Below are positions 20,917-29,873 of a stretch of 64,000 nucleotides of DNA, in pieces. Source of the DNA: an uncultured Mediterraneibacter sp. (GTDB taxonomy: Bacteria > Bacillota > Clostridia > Lachnospirales > Lachnospiraceae); assembly GCA_944377745.1 (NCBI GenBank), contig CALWFV010000003.1, positions 62,001 to 126,000 of the forward strand, written 5' to 3'. Position 1 is the stretch's first letter. Each line of letters starts with the position of its first letter. Under the pieces are notes generated by a model that saw only the letters and a program-made list of their open reading frames with translations, was not told where the DNA came from and ran no database searches. The position numbers and the translations under genes are program-made.

Positions 20917-22599
20917 CTATACTGATGCCCTCTTTACCATACAGTCTTTCCGGTAAAATGCGATCCCATATTTCAGGATGTCTTCATACCCTTCTTCCCT
21001 CAGCGCCTCATCATATCTCTGCTCCTCGATCTGTCGGAGCGCCTCGTCACATTTTTCTTCCAGTCCCCGATAAGTCTTCGATACTTTGATCTCCATGATC
21101 ACGGCTTTCCCTCTGACACTGGGATATTTCAGCAGGATATCCGGCCTTCCGTTTCCCGACTCTCTGTTTGACAGAACGATATAGTTACCGATATTCTTGA
21201 GCATCCCTGCAAGGAATCCGTGATAATAACTTTCCTGATGATCATAAAAGCTGATCGTCTCCATCAGGTTTTCAGACAGGATTTCTGCCATCTTCTCCGT
21301 CTCACCATTAAGAATGCTTTCATAGAGGGGCGACAGTTCCTTTTTGTCTGTCTTTTCCTCAAACCAGCGCAGCACTGTCCTTTTATAAATATAGCGCACT
21401 TCCCTGTTCGGGATCGCCATCTCAACGTGGATGGTCTCATCCTCCTGATACTCACTGATCTTCTTCAGATAACCGGTAAAGAACAGAAAGTTCCAGAGAT
21501 TTTCCTGAGTAGAATCCATGTCGTCATAAGTGATATCCTCATGGATCGCTTTTGTGATCGTCCCCCCAGCAATCAGCGACTCAATCTCCTGCTTGGCGGA
21601 AATATCCGAACGCTCTATCAGTTTCCGCACAATGCTGTTGGAACTGGTATTGGACCAATAGGCTCGCATCAGGGTATTTTTATTCTTATAGCAATCCTGC
21701 AGATAATTGATTACACTCCATGGATTGTAGACCTCTGTTTTTCCAAACTGATATCCATCATACCATTCCCTGATCCTGTCCATATTTTCTTTCCGGTCAT
21801 AAAACTCCACAGCCTGCTCTACTTCTTTTCCAGTAAATCCGAAATGTTCCGTATAAGCTTCTGACATAATCGAATTTATCTCAAGATTGTTAAGTCCTGT
21901 AAATATTGACTCCCTGCTGATCCGCAGACATCCGGTTACAACCGCAAACTCAAGGTTTTCGTTCGTTTTCAAAGCTGATTCGAAAAGAGAGCGTATCACG
22001 CTGACCATCTCTTCATAAAATCCGGCAAAATACGCATTTTCCAAAGGCACATCATACTCGTCAATAAGGATGATAACCGACGATCCGCAGCAGGCATTCA
22101 AGCATTCTGAAAGGAACTTCAAAGCGTCGGCATAATCCGCATCGCTGCCTTTTACGTCCCGCATCCTCAGGCACCTTTCTTTCTGAGCACCTGTCAGTTT
22201 CTCGCTCTCTTCCACCTCTTTCCAGTGGCGTAAAAACTCTCCTGACACCGCCTTTTTCAGCATTTCAAACGAAAGTTCAAAGGATGGCTGTTTCATCGAT
22301 TTCAAAGAAATGCTGATGACCGGATATTTTCCCATGTGAGCAAGGTACTTATCTCCTGCATCCATGATCTTCAGCCCGCGGAACAACTCTGCATTTTCCT
22401 CATGCCCCATTTCAAAAAAATACCGGAGCATGCTCATATTCAGAGTCTTCCCGAAACGCCGGGGACGGGTAAAAAGATTTACCTTTCCCTTCAAATCAAG
22501 AAGTTCTTTTATAAAAAGAGTTTTATCTACAAAATAATATTCCTTTTTTACCAGTTCCTTAAAATCATCTACCCCGATTGGCAGCGGTTTCCACGTCAT
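20917..22599 (-). CDS. AAA-ATPase-like protein with C-terminal PD-(D/E)XK nuclease-like domain
   Basis: 560 residues. The N-terminal part resembles the predicted AAA-ATPase domain with DKTLFIKELL and the P-loop variant RPRRFGKT (residues 45-52). IILIDEYDVPL is a Walker-B-like segment. The C-terminus has PDILLKYP followed by MEIKVSK, giving D487, E503 and K505 of a PD-(D/E)XK nuclease-like core. This family is abundant and often multicopy in gut Bacteroidota and Clostridia, but its function is not established. It stands alone between the SRP RNA and the alpha-galactoside operon. Confidence 0.85.
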   Translation of the reverse strand: MTWKPLPIGVDDFKELVKKEYYFVDKTLFIKELLDLKGKVNLFTRPRRFGKTLNMSMLRYFFEMGHEENAELFRGLKIMDAGDKYLAHMGKYPVISISLKSMKQPSFELSFEMLKKAVSGEFLRHWKEVEESEKLTGAQKERCLRMRDVKGSDADYADALKFLSECLNACCGSSVIILIDEYDVPLENAYFAGFYEEMVSVIRSLFESALKTNENLEFAVVTGCLRISRESIFTGLNNLEINSIMSEAYTEHFGFTGKEVEQAVEFYDRKENMDRIREWYDGYQFGKTEVYNPWSVINYLQDCYKNKNTLMRAYWSNTSSNSIVRKLIERSDISAKQEIESLIAGGTITKAIHEDITYDDMDSTQENLWNFLFFTGYLKKISEYQEDETIHVEMAIPNREVRYIYKRTVLRWFEEKTDKKELSPLYESILNGETEKMAEILSENLMETISFYDHQESYYHGFLAGMLKNIGNYIVLSNRESGNGRPDILLKYPSVRGKAVIMEIKVSKTYRGLEEKCDEALRQIEEQRYDEALREEGYEDILKYGIAFYRKDCMVKRASV

Positions 22600-22950
22600 A
22601 AGAACTCCCCCTTTCGGACATTTGATCTGTTCTGTTTTTCATCTTACCACAAAGTCCTGCACTTTCCCAGCATATTATTACAAAGCGTTCTGCCCGGAGT
22701 GCCCTGCCCCTCTTTCTTCCTGACATGGGAAAACCATGCAGGAGCTGCCCGGAGGGGGCTCTTATTAAGGACGACAAGCATTGCCCAAAACAATCCGCAT
22801 CATCTCCCATCTGCTATGATCTCCGCCATTCCCCGACGGCGGTCACAGCGCGCACCTGACCGCCGCCCGGACGCGCGCAGGGTGCAGTTTCCTGAAAACA
22901 GGAAGCGCGCGCCCGAATCCTTGCACTCTTTGCTCCGCTGCGGTCGGCGG
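22600..22950. other. Intergenic region with GC-rich hairpins after the alpha-galactosidase gene
   Basis: A gap of 351 bases. The half next to the alpha-galactosidase end is very GC-rich and holds two hairpins. One pairs GGCGGTCA (22838-22845) with TGACCGCC (22857-22864). The other pairs TTCCTG with CAGGAA (22889-22904) and is flanked by GCGCGC tracts. Bases 22838-22880 also resemble one end of the repeat at 33188-33373. These may together serve as the operon terminator, though no T-run follows. The half near 22600-22800 is the leader of the gene at 20917-22599; no clear promoter or open frame is seen. Confidence 0.55.
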
Positions 22951-25116
22951 CTATGAAATTGTAAAATGCATCTGCCACGCCTTATACTCTCCCGGCACAA
23001 CAGGCATCGGATAACCTGAATGCATGAGTACCGCTCCGCTGTATGTCTCTCCGGTCTCGTCACAGCGGTACATCCCGTCTCCTCTGAGCCCTCTGATCCG
23101 GATATAGGTTGTCGGCTCATTTCCGTGAGAATCCAGGGACACAATGCTCACAAGAGCTTCCGTCTTATCTTTGCTGACAAACGCCCACGCCGCCGCTTCC
23201 GTATCCTTTCCCGGCGTATGGAGCCTGTAATAATCCCCGTTTATGAGCAGATGTTCATATTTTTTATAAGTCCTGACCTGCTCCCTCACCTCCTCTTTCT
23301 CCTCATCTGATAAGAGACTCAGGTCCAGCTCATACCCAAAGCTTCCCGCCATCGCGACCACGCCCCTGGTCTTAAGGTCCACGCTGCGCCCGGTCTGATG
23401 GTTCGGGACAGCCGAGACATGGGCGCCCACCGTACAGGGCGGATAGGCGAACGACGTCCCATGCTGGACCCGGATGCGGTCGATCGCATCCGTGCCGTCG
23501 CTGCACCAGATCTGCGGCGTATAGTAGAGCATTCCCATATCAAACCTCCCGCCTCCGCCGCTGCATCCCTCGATCAGCAGATCCGGGTATCTCCCGTGAA
23601 GCCTCTCAAGGAAATCATAGACGCCAAGCACATACTCATGCATGGTCTTCCCGTAGTTCTGATATCCTTCCACCGCGGTGAAAACATCGCAGATGCTCCG
23701 GTTCATATCCATCTTGATATATTCCACATTCGCCGAATCGATAACTTCTGAAATGCTGCTGAAAATATGATCCACCACTTCTTTTCTCGAAAAGTCAAGG
23801 ACAAGCTGGTTTCGGCACCGCACAGGGCGCTTTCCCGGGATGACGAACGCCCAGTCCGGGTGCTCCCGGTAAAGCTCGCTGTCCTCATTGACCATCTCAG
23901 GTTCGATCCAGAGCCCGAATTTCATCCCAAGACCATTGACTGCGTCCGAGATTCGCTTCAGGCTTCCGCCCAGTTTCTTTTCATTTACCGTCCAGTCCCC
24001 GAGCCCGCTGTTATCTGTATCGCGTTTCCCGAACCACCCGTCGTCCAGCACAAACATATCCAGCCCAAGCTCCGCCGCCTGGCGTGCGATCCCGATGATC
24101 TTATCCCCGGTGAAATCCAGATAAGTCGCTTCCCAGTTGTTTATCAGCACAGGTCTCGCTGCGTTTTTATATTTTCCGCGGCAGATATGCTCCCGGACAA
24201 GATCATGATAAATGTGCGACAGAGCGGCAAACCCGTCCGAGGTATATGCAAGCGCGGTCTCCGGACTGTAAAACTCTTCTCCGGGCGCCAGAGGATAGTC
24301 AAACATCTCATCCGCCAGCCCCATCTGGATCCGGGTCTGGTCATGCTGGTCTTTTTCCGCTTCAAACGAGAAGTTCCCGCTGTATAGGAACGCCATCCCA
24401 TAACATGCGCCGTAGTCTTCTGTCGTCTCCTCATCCGCCAGGATAAAGAACGGGTTATGCTGATGGCTGGAGGTACCGCGGCGGCTACCGAACTGCTGTT
24501 TCCCGTGGTTCAGGGGACCGCGCTCCAGCATCCGTTCCATCATGTGTCTTCCATAGAAATGCAGCAGGTCATAACGCCCTCCGGGAAAATCAAGGCAGGC
24601 GCTGAACACCTTATTAAGATATACTGTCTCACGCCCTTTATTCCTCACAGCCACACTCCGGGTGATCACGTCCTCCGCCGGGAGCACGCCGTACCGAAGA
24701 AGGACTTCGACACAGAGCCGTTCGTCTTCCAGCAGGATCTCCGCTGTGTACGCCTCTTTCCTGTCCGCATAGACCGCCGGGAGTCCGGGAATGCTGTATT
24801 TGCCTTCCTTCATATCAAAGCTTTTGAACCGCAGATCTGTGCCGAACACGCCCCGGCTGTCCCGGATATTGAACGCCGGGCTTCTGAAATCCCCGTTTCC
24901 GTAACAGGGATATTCCAGGGGCACCACGTCCGGTGAAAATGCCCGGTCCAGCCCCGCGTCATACGGGTTGCCCGCAAACCCTCTGTCCCGGACGTCGAGC
25001 AGAAAGCTCATATCGCCCTCCGCTCTCGGTCCGTAGTATAAGTGCATCAGGAAGCCCATCTCGTTTACGCCCATCTGATAAGTCGTATTTTTTGTCTGTA
25101 ATGTAATGAGTTCCAT
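22951..25116 (-). CDS. Alpha-galactosidase, GH36
   Basis: 721 residues, the usual length of cytoplasmic GH36 enzymes. It removes terminal alpha-galactose from melibiose, raffinose and related oligosaccharides. The nucleophile Asp is in YIKMDMNRSICD and the acid/base Asp in CSDGTDAIDR. WFGKRDTDNSGLGDW, which binds the galactose, and the CSGGGGRFDMG loop are also present. No signal peptide is seen, so the sugar must be imported first, which fits the ABC transporter genes upstream in the same operon. Confidence 0.95.
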   Translation of the reverse strand: MELITLQTKNTTYQMGVNEMGFLMHLYYGPRAEGDMSFLLDVRDRGFAGNPYDAGLDRAFSPDVVPLEYPCYGNGDFRSPAFNIRDSRGVFGTDLRFKSFDMKEGKYSIPGLPAVYADRKEAYTAEILLEDERLCVEVLLRYGVLPAEDVITRSVAVRNKGRETVYLNKVFSACLDFPGGRYDLLHFYGRHMMERMLERGPLNHGKQQFGSRRGTSSHQHNPFFILADEETTEDYGACYGMAFLYSGNFSFEAEKDQHDQTRIQMGLADEMFDYPLAPGEEFYSPETALAYTSDGFAALSHIYHDLVREHICRGKYKNAARPVLINNWEATYLDFTGDKIIGIARQAAELGLDMFVLDDGWFGKRDTDNSGLGDWTVNEKKLGGSLKRISDAVNGLGMKFGLWIEPEMVNEDSELYREHPDWAFVIPGKRPVRCRNQLVLDFSRKEVVDHIFSSISEVIDSANVEYIKMDMNRSICDVFTAVEGYQNYGKTMHEYVLGVYDFLERLHGRYPDLLIEGCSGGGGRFDMGMLYYTPQIWCSDGTDAIDRIRVQHGTSFAYPPCTVGAHVSAVPNHQTGRSVDLKTRGVVAMAGSFGYELDLSLLSDEEKEEVREQVRTYKKYEHLLINGDYYRLHTPGKDTEAAAWAFVSKDKTEALVSIVSLDSHGNEPTTYIRIRGLRGDGMYRCDETGETYSGAVLMHSGYPMPVVPGEYKAWQMHFTIS

Positions 25117-25128
25117 AGGCGTCTCCTT

Positions 25129-25953
25129 TTATTTTCCTCCTGTCATCGCCACGCCTTCGATGAACAGTTTCTGGAAGATCAGATACAGGATGACCATCGG
25201 CAGCATCGCGAGCAGGGAACCTGCCATCAGCACCGGATAGTTTGTGCTGTACATACTGTTGAGCGTGGACAGCCCGGCTGACAGCGTAGTTGAATTGATA
25301 TTTGTATTCGCTACCAACGGCCAGAGCAGATCCGCGTAAGAGAATACAGCCGTAAATACCGCCAGGGCGGCAACGGATGATTTCGTCAGCGGAAACAGCA
25401 CTTTCGTAAACGTCTGCCATCTCGTGCAGCCGTCCAGATAAGCCGCCTCCGCGATCTCATCCGGTATCCCCATGTACGCCTGCCGCAGAAAGAATGTCCC
25501 GAACGCGCTGACAAGCCCCGGAAATACAAGGGAAAATATTGTATCGGTCAACCCTAGTCCCGCCACCATTTCATACTGCGGGATAATGAAGATCTGTCCC
25601 GGGATCATCTGCTGAACGATGACCAGAGTGAAGAAGAAATTCTTTCCTTTAAAGTTCAGCTTTGCAAAGGCATATCCCGCCATAGAACTGAACGCCACCG
25701 CGCAGAGCACACGGAACAGGATCATCAGCCCCGTATTCAGGTAGAGATGCCCGAACGGAAGAAGATCGAATACTTTTATAAAGGAAGAGAAATCCCAGTT
25801 CTCCGGCAGTATCGTCGGCGGCACCTGCAGTACTTCCGCATTTGTCTTTGCCGCCGTAAGGAGCATCCAGATAAACGGGAAGATCATGATCACCGCTCCG
25901 ATGATCAGGGCTGCGTATATAAGAACCGTTGAAAATGTCTTTTTCTGTTTCAT
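25129..25953 (-). CDS. Sugar ABC transporter permease, MalG type
   Basis: 274 residues with six membrane helices. The coupling-loop motif EAAYLDGCTRWQTFTKVLFPLTKS near residue 180 is the EAA motif that contacts the ATPase. It belongs to the carbohydrate uptake type 1 family. It lies between the partner permease and the alpha-galactosidase gene, with 12 bases between each. No ATPase gene is present in the operon, so a shared MsmK/UgpC-type ATPase encoded elsewhere is expected. Confidence 0.93.
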   Translation of the reverse strand: MKQKKTFSTVLIYAALIIGAVIMIFPFIWMLLTAAKTNAEVLQVPPTILPENWDFSSFIKVFDLLPFGHLYLNTGLMILFRVLCAVAFSSMAGYAFAKLNFKGKNFFFTLVIVQQMIPGQIFIIPQYEMVAGLGLTDTIFSLVFPGLVSAFGTFFLRQAYMGIPDEIAEAAYLDGCTRWQTFTKVLFPLTKSSVAALAVFTAVFSYADLLWPLVANTNINSTTLSAGLSTLNSMYSTNYPVLMAGSLLAMLPMVILYLIFQKLFIEGVAMTGGK

Positions 25954-25965
25954 CTGTCCCGCCTC

Positions 25966-26847
25966 CTATACTTCATAATTAACCCATTTTTTCTGTCCCA
26001 CGAACTGGATCGCAGTGATAATTCCGATCAGGACGACGGTTGCGATCACGATCGCCGAGCCCATGCCCTTGTCGCCTTTTATAAAGGACTCGCGGTAGAA
26101 CAGATAGATCAGTGACTGTGATTTGCTCAGCGCCGGGTTTCCCTCTCCGACCATCATGTAGATCAGGTCGTATACTTTCAGGGACGCCATCAGACGCATG
26201 ATCAGCACGACGAACAGCGTCGGGGATACCATGGGCAGCGTGATATAGCGGAACTGCTGCAGCTTCGTACATCCGTCAAGGCTCGCCGCCTCATAGTAGG
26301 TTTTTGAGATATTCTGGATCCCCGAGAGCAGCAGCACTGCGTCATATCCGATGGCGCTCCAGATGGCCACGATCGCTACTGTCGGGATGACCAGGTTCGG
26401 ATCCGTGATCCATCCGGCATCCAGATGGAATACCGTATTGATGATCCCGTATTCTGAGTTGAAGATCCATTTCCATACCATCGCCACTGCAGCAGGCGCC
26501 ACAACCATAGGCAGAAAAAAGATCGCGCGGAACACTACTTTTCCTCTAATCTTCGCATTCAGGAGGATCGCCACGATCAGTGCCAGGAACACGCCCACCG
26601 GTACTGTCAGGATACAGAAATATACTGTGTTCCACAGAGCCTGCCAGAACTCTTGGCTCCCAAAGATCTCCGCATAGTTCTCAAGCCCCACAAATTCTCT
26701 TCCGCCAAATACTCCGCTCTTACAGAAGCTTAAAATGATAGTATCAACGAACGGGTAGACATTTAAGATAAAAAGCCCGATAACCGTGGGCGCTATCAGA
26801 AGATAGCCCCACAGATTATCCTGACCAAGTTTTTTTGTTTTCTTCAT
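25966..26847 (-). CDS. Sugar ABC transporter permease, MalF type
   Basis: 293 residues with six membrane helices, the partner of the MalG-type permease downstream. The EAA motif EAASLDGCTKLQQFRYITLPMVSP is near residue 190. The N-terminal WGYLLIAPTVIGLFILNVYPF is the common first helix of this family. It follows the binding protein gene after 21 bases. The substrate is probably an alpha-galactoside, judged from the neighbouring GH36. Confidence 0.93.
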   Translation of the reverse strand: MKKTKKLGQDNLWGYLLIAPTVIGLFILNVYPFVDTIILSFCKSGVFGGREFVGLENYAEIFGSQEFWQALWNTVYFCILTVPVGVFLALIVAILLNAKIRGKVVFRAIFFLPMVVAPAAVAMVWKWIFNSEYGIINTVFHLDAGWITDPNLVIPTVAIVAIWSAIGYDAVLLLSGIQNISKTYYEAASLDGCTKLQQFRYITLPMVSPTLFVVLIMRLMASLKVYDLIYMMVGEGNPALSKSQSLIYLFYRESFIKGDKGMGSAIVIATVVLIGIITAIQFVGQKKWVNYEV

Positions 26848-26868
26848 CAGGAGTTCCTCCTTTAAGAC

Positions 26869-28149
26869 TTACTGCTGCTCCGCGATCGCCTCAGTCACCT
26901 GATCCTGCATCTGCTGGATCCCTTCGTCAACCGTCAGATTTCCCGCGTAAATATCGAGCACCGTCTGCTCTACTTCCGGTTCCCAAACACGGCGGGAAGC
27001 ATTGTTCACATATTTCACACTGTAGTCGAACTGGTCTATCAGGCTTCCTACATTCACCTCATAGCCCTGATCTGCAAAAGTCTGTACCCAGGTGTCCTCA
27101 AGCCCGTTGTACGCCGGGATAGCGACGCCGGATTCTCCCTGGATCCTCTGTCCTTCCTCGGAGCCGAGGAACTCAAGGAACTCCATCGCGGCGTCATGGT
27201 TCTTGCCCTCTGCCGCAGTCGCGTAGGATACGCTGTTGGAAATAACAGCACGTCCGTCACCTTCTGCCGGGTCCGGGCATTTCGGCAGCACCGTCACATC
27301 CCATTTCCCGTTCATGTCCGGATAAGTGGCGCACAGGTTTGCCAGATCCCAGTTCCCTGCATAATACATCGCTCCCTGACCGGAGAAGAACAGTTCGGAA
27401 GCTCCGCCGTTTGCGAAGTCCTCCTGAGTCGGACACCAGTCGTTCTGCTGCAGACCGATATAATATTTGATGGCGTCCGCCGTAGCAGGCTCTGTATACA
27501 TTGCCTTCGTGCCGTCATCACTTAAAATCTGACCGCCATTCTGATATACGAAATCCCAGTATCCGATCTGGTCATGAGAGTAGGCCATATACCCATATTT
27601 TCCTGTCGCATCGTAGATCTTCTGTGAAGCCTCTGTCATGTCGTCCCATGTCCATTCCGCTGTAGGATATTCTACTCCCGCCTCATCAAAAATTTCTTTA
27701 TTATACAAAAGTGCTATTGTATCCTTATCCTTTGGAACACCATAGATCTTTCCGTCGCTGCCTTTTGCATTCTCAACGGAAATCTCAGAGTAGTTCGCCT
27801 CATCTACGATATCTGTGCAGTCCGCCAGGATTCCCGCATCGGCATATGTATACATCTGATTCGAGTGCATCCAGAAGATGTCCGGCATGGAGTTGCTCTT
27901 CGCAGACGCTTCCAGCTTTGTCCAGTATTCATCCCAGCCGACCGCCTGCACTTCGATGTTCACATCAGGATGTTCCTCCATATACGCCTCCGCGATCGCC
28001 TCCATGCCGCTCTTCTGTCCGGAATCCCAGATCATGAAGACAAGGTTCCCGTCGCCTTCTGCCCCGCCGGACGAACCGCACGCCGAGAGACCGAAAACCA
28101 TGGTTCCTGCCATTGCCGCCGCAAGTGTCCTTTTCCACAACTTATTCAT
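26869..28149 (-). CDS. Sugar-binding lipoprotein of the ABC transporter
   Basis: About 426 residues. It has a lipoprotein signal peptide ending in GLSACGSS, where the Cys is lipidated, followed by a family 1 extracellular solute-binding domain. It captures the sugar outside the membrane and hands it to the two permeases. An upstream in-frame codon exists at 28170, but ATG 28149 has AAGGAGG 8 bases ahead and puts the signal peptide at the true N-terminus. It is the first gene of the alpha-galactoside operon, divergent from the AraC gene. Confidence 0.92.
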   Translation of the reverse strand: MNKLWKRTLAAAMAGTMVFGLSACGSSGGAEGDGNLVFMIWDSGQKSGMEAIAEAYMEEHPDVNIEVQAVGWDEYWTKLEASAKSNSMPDIFWMHSNQMYTYADAGILADCTDIVDEANYSEISVENAKGSDGKIYGVPKDKDTIALLYNKEIFDEAGVEYPTAEWTWDDMTEASQKIYDATGKYGYMAYSHDQIGYWDFVYQNGGQILSDDGTKAMYTEPATADAIKYYIGLQQNDWCPTQEDFANGGASELFFSGQGAMYYAGNWDLANLCATYPDMNGKWDVTVLPKCPDPAEGDGRAVISNSVSYATAAEGKNHDAAMEFLEFLGSEEGQRIQGESGVAIPAYNGLEDTWVQTFADQGYEVNVGSLIDQFDYSVKYVNNASRRVWEPEVEQTVLDIYAGNLTVDEGIQQMQDQVTEAIAEQQ

Positions 28150-28252
28150 TTTATAATCCTCCTTACGCACAGGATTATTGCATAATCCTGCTCTTTTCTT
28201 TCGCAGACGGCCGTTTCTGCACTTTATCTTTCCAACATGTCAGCTTACTGAT

Positions 28253-28258
28253 ATTGTA
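28253..28258 (-). promoter_or_regulatory. Candidate -10 of the alpha-galactoside operon
   Basis: TACAAT on the minus strand, about 104 bases ahead of the binding protein gene. At 17 bases upstream there is no recognisable -35 (TGGAGG), as expected for a promoter that needs an activator. The distal arm of the inverted repeat at 28303-28356 would then lie around -57 to -70. Confidence 0.4.
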
Positions 28259-28302
28259 TCAGCCGCCCTCATTTCCCTCCATATCTGTATGAACTGATTT
28301 TT

Positions 28303-28356
28303 ATACCAAAATGCACGTCTGATAAAAATACTATGTATCCGGGTGCATTTTGGTAT
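28303..28356. promoter_or_regulatory. 14-base inverted repeat between the divergent araC and transport genes
   Basis: The arms ATACCAAAATGCAC (28303-28316) and GTGCATTTTGGTAT (28343-28356) are perfect and separated by 26 bases. The right arm abuts the -10 TATAAT (28356-28361) of the AraC gene; no good -35 is present for that promoter. The left arm lies upstream of the transport operon. This is the best candidate operator for the neighbouring AraC-type regulator, acting on both directions. Confidence 0.6.
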
Positions 28357-28386
28357 ATAATAAAAACAGAAAAGGGAGTGATCGAA

Positions 28387-29259
28387 TTGAAGACAGAATT
28401 GAAACCGGGATTATTTTATCTTTTTCACAATGAAAACTTTCTGGACCTGAACCCTTATCAGTGCGGATATGCCGACAACGCTGAAGGGGCTTCTTTCGGC
28501 CCCTGCACACGAAATCATTATCTGTTTCACTATGTCATCTCAGGAACCGGAAGACTTGCCGCTGATGACGAAAACGGGACGGAACATAATTTCCAGATCC
28601 ACAGCGGCCAGGGATTCATGCTTTTCCCTTTCCAGGTCGCCACTTACTATACCGGGAAAGAACATCCCTGGGAATATGTCTGGATCGAGTTTGACGGGGT
28701 ATATGCCGCCAGCATCGTGGAGAAAGCCGGACTGTCCATCGCTTCTCCCATCTATAAGCCTTCCGACCGTGTCGCCGCCCACGAGATGATGGAGGCGATG
28801 ATGGATATGGCAAGAGATTCCGACCGGACGTCCTATTATAAGATCTCAAAGCTGTATCAGTTTGCCGACTGCCTCATCCGGGGCGCGGGAAACAAGCACA
28901 TTCCCCTCGGCGCCTCCGGCAGTCTGTCTGACTACTATCTCCAGACCGCGTTTCTCTATATTGAAAAAAATTTTATGAACGATATTTCCGTAGAGTCCAT
29001 TGCCCAGCGCTGCAACATCCACCGAAACCAGCTCCTGAAGCTGTTCAAAGAACGGATCGGCCAGGGTCCTCAGGAATACCTGATCAAATACCGCATGTCC
29101 CGCGCGGCGCAGCTTCTTCTCACCACAGAGTTTTCCGTAGGAGAGATCGGAAACGCCGTAGGCTATTCCAATCAGCTGCATTTCTCCCGCGCGTTTAAAA
29201 ATGTATATGGGATCTCCCCGAAGAACTTCAGGGATACGAAAAGAAATGGCAAAACCTAA
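28387..29259 (+). CDS. AraC-family transcriptional regulator, probable control of the alpha-galactoside operon
   Basis: About 290 residues. The N-terminal half is a cupin-type sugar-binding domain. The C-terminal half has two helix-turn-helix motifs (SVESIAQRCNIHRNQLLKLF; SVGEIGNAVGYSNQLHFSRAFK), the AraC/XylS signature. The start is TTG 28387 with GGGAG 8 bases ahead. The upstream ATG at 28333 lies before the -10 at 28356-28361 and cannot be on that transcript. It is divergent from the transporter and GH36 genes, so it probably activates them when the sugar is present. Confidence 0.9.
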   Translation: MKTELKPGLFYLFHNENFLDLNPYQCGYADNAEGASFGPCTRNHYLFHYVISGTGRLAADDENGTEHNFQIHSGQGFMLFPFQVATYYTGKEHPWEYVWIEFDGVYAASIVEKAGLSIASPIYKPSDRVAAHEMMEAMMDMARDSDRTSYYKISKLYQFADCLIRGAGNKHIPLGASGSLSDYYLQTAFLYIEKNFMNDISVESIAQRCNIHRNQLLKLFKERIGQGPQEYLIKYRMSRAAQLLLTTEFSVGEIGNAVGYSNQLHFSRAFKNVYGISPKNFRDTKRNGKT

Positions 29260-29792
29260 TTTTTCTCTTTTTCACGCTTTTTCCGCGCTCTCAGTTCCTT
29301 AAAGAACTGCTTCATCATCCCGCTGCACTCTTCCTCCAGCACCCCGGTGGTCAGCTCCGCCTGATGGTTAAACCGTTCCACCTGGAGCAGGTTCAGCACG
29401 GACCCGGCGCATCCCGCCTTTGGGTTCATGCACCCCACGACCACGCGGGGGATCCTCGCCTGGATGATCGCGCCGGAGCACATCTGGCACGGCTCCAGCG
29501 TCACGTAGAGGGTACAGTCCTCAAGCCGCCAGTCTCCGATCTTCCTGCTCGCTTTTTTTATCGCGGTGATCTCGGCATGGGCAAGGGGGCTTTTATCCGT
29601 ATTTCTCCGGTTATATCCCCTGCCGATGATCTTTCCGTCATGGACGATCACACAGCCGATGGGCGTCTCGTCGAGGGCATAAGCCTTTCTTGCCTGTTTT
29701 ATCGCCTCTCTCATATATTTTTCATCTGTTTTTTTATCTGCCCCGTCTGTTCCGGCGCCGGTCCGGCTTTCTTCCCGAATCCTTTCTTCCAT
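29256..29792 (-). CDS. tadA: tRNA-specific adenosine deaminase TadA
   Basis: About 178 residues. It converts adenosine 34 to inosine in tRNA-Arg(ACG). The zinc-binding and catalytic motifs are HAE in SPLAHAEITAI and PCxxC in TLEPCQMCSGAI. The start ATG 29792 has AAAGGA about 9 bases ahead; the frame extends to 29846 without a better signal. The N-terminal 30 residues are charged and unusual. Its stop overlaps the AraC stop in a tail-to-tail arrangement. Confidence 0.93.
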   Translation of the reverse strand: MEERIREESRTGAGTDGADKKTDEKYMREAIKQARKAYALDETPIGCVIVHDGKIIGRGYNRRNTDKSPLAHAEITAIKKASRKIGDWRLEDCTLYVTLEPCQMCSGAIIQARIPRVVVGCMNPKAGCAGSVLNLLQVERFNHQAELTTGVLEEECSGMMKQFFKELRARKKREKEKN

Positions 29793-29873
29793 CTCATTCC
29801 ATCCTTTCCCGGTTCTTTTTCCTGTCTGTCCTGAATAAACTAGCACAGAAAAGACAAGATAAGAGGTTGTTCC

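Noticed and set aside
22800-23144. Minus-strand frame at the end of the alpha-galactosidase gene
   Set aside because: It is another frame of the real gene plus GC-rich hairpins and shows no protein-like features.
28333-28386. Upstream ATG giving the AraC regulator 18 more residues
   Set aside because: It lies ahead of the -10 at 28356-28361 and has no ribosome binding site, while TTG 28387 has GGGAG at the right distance.
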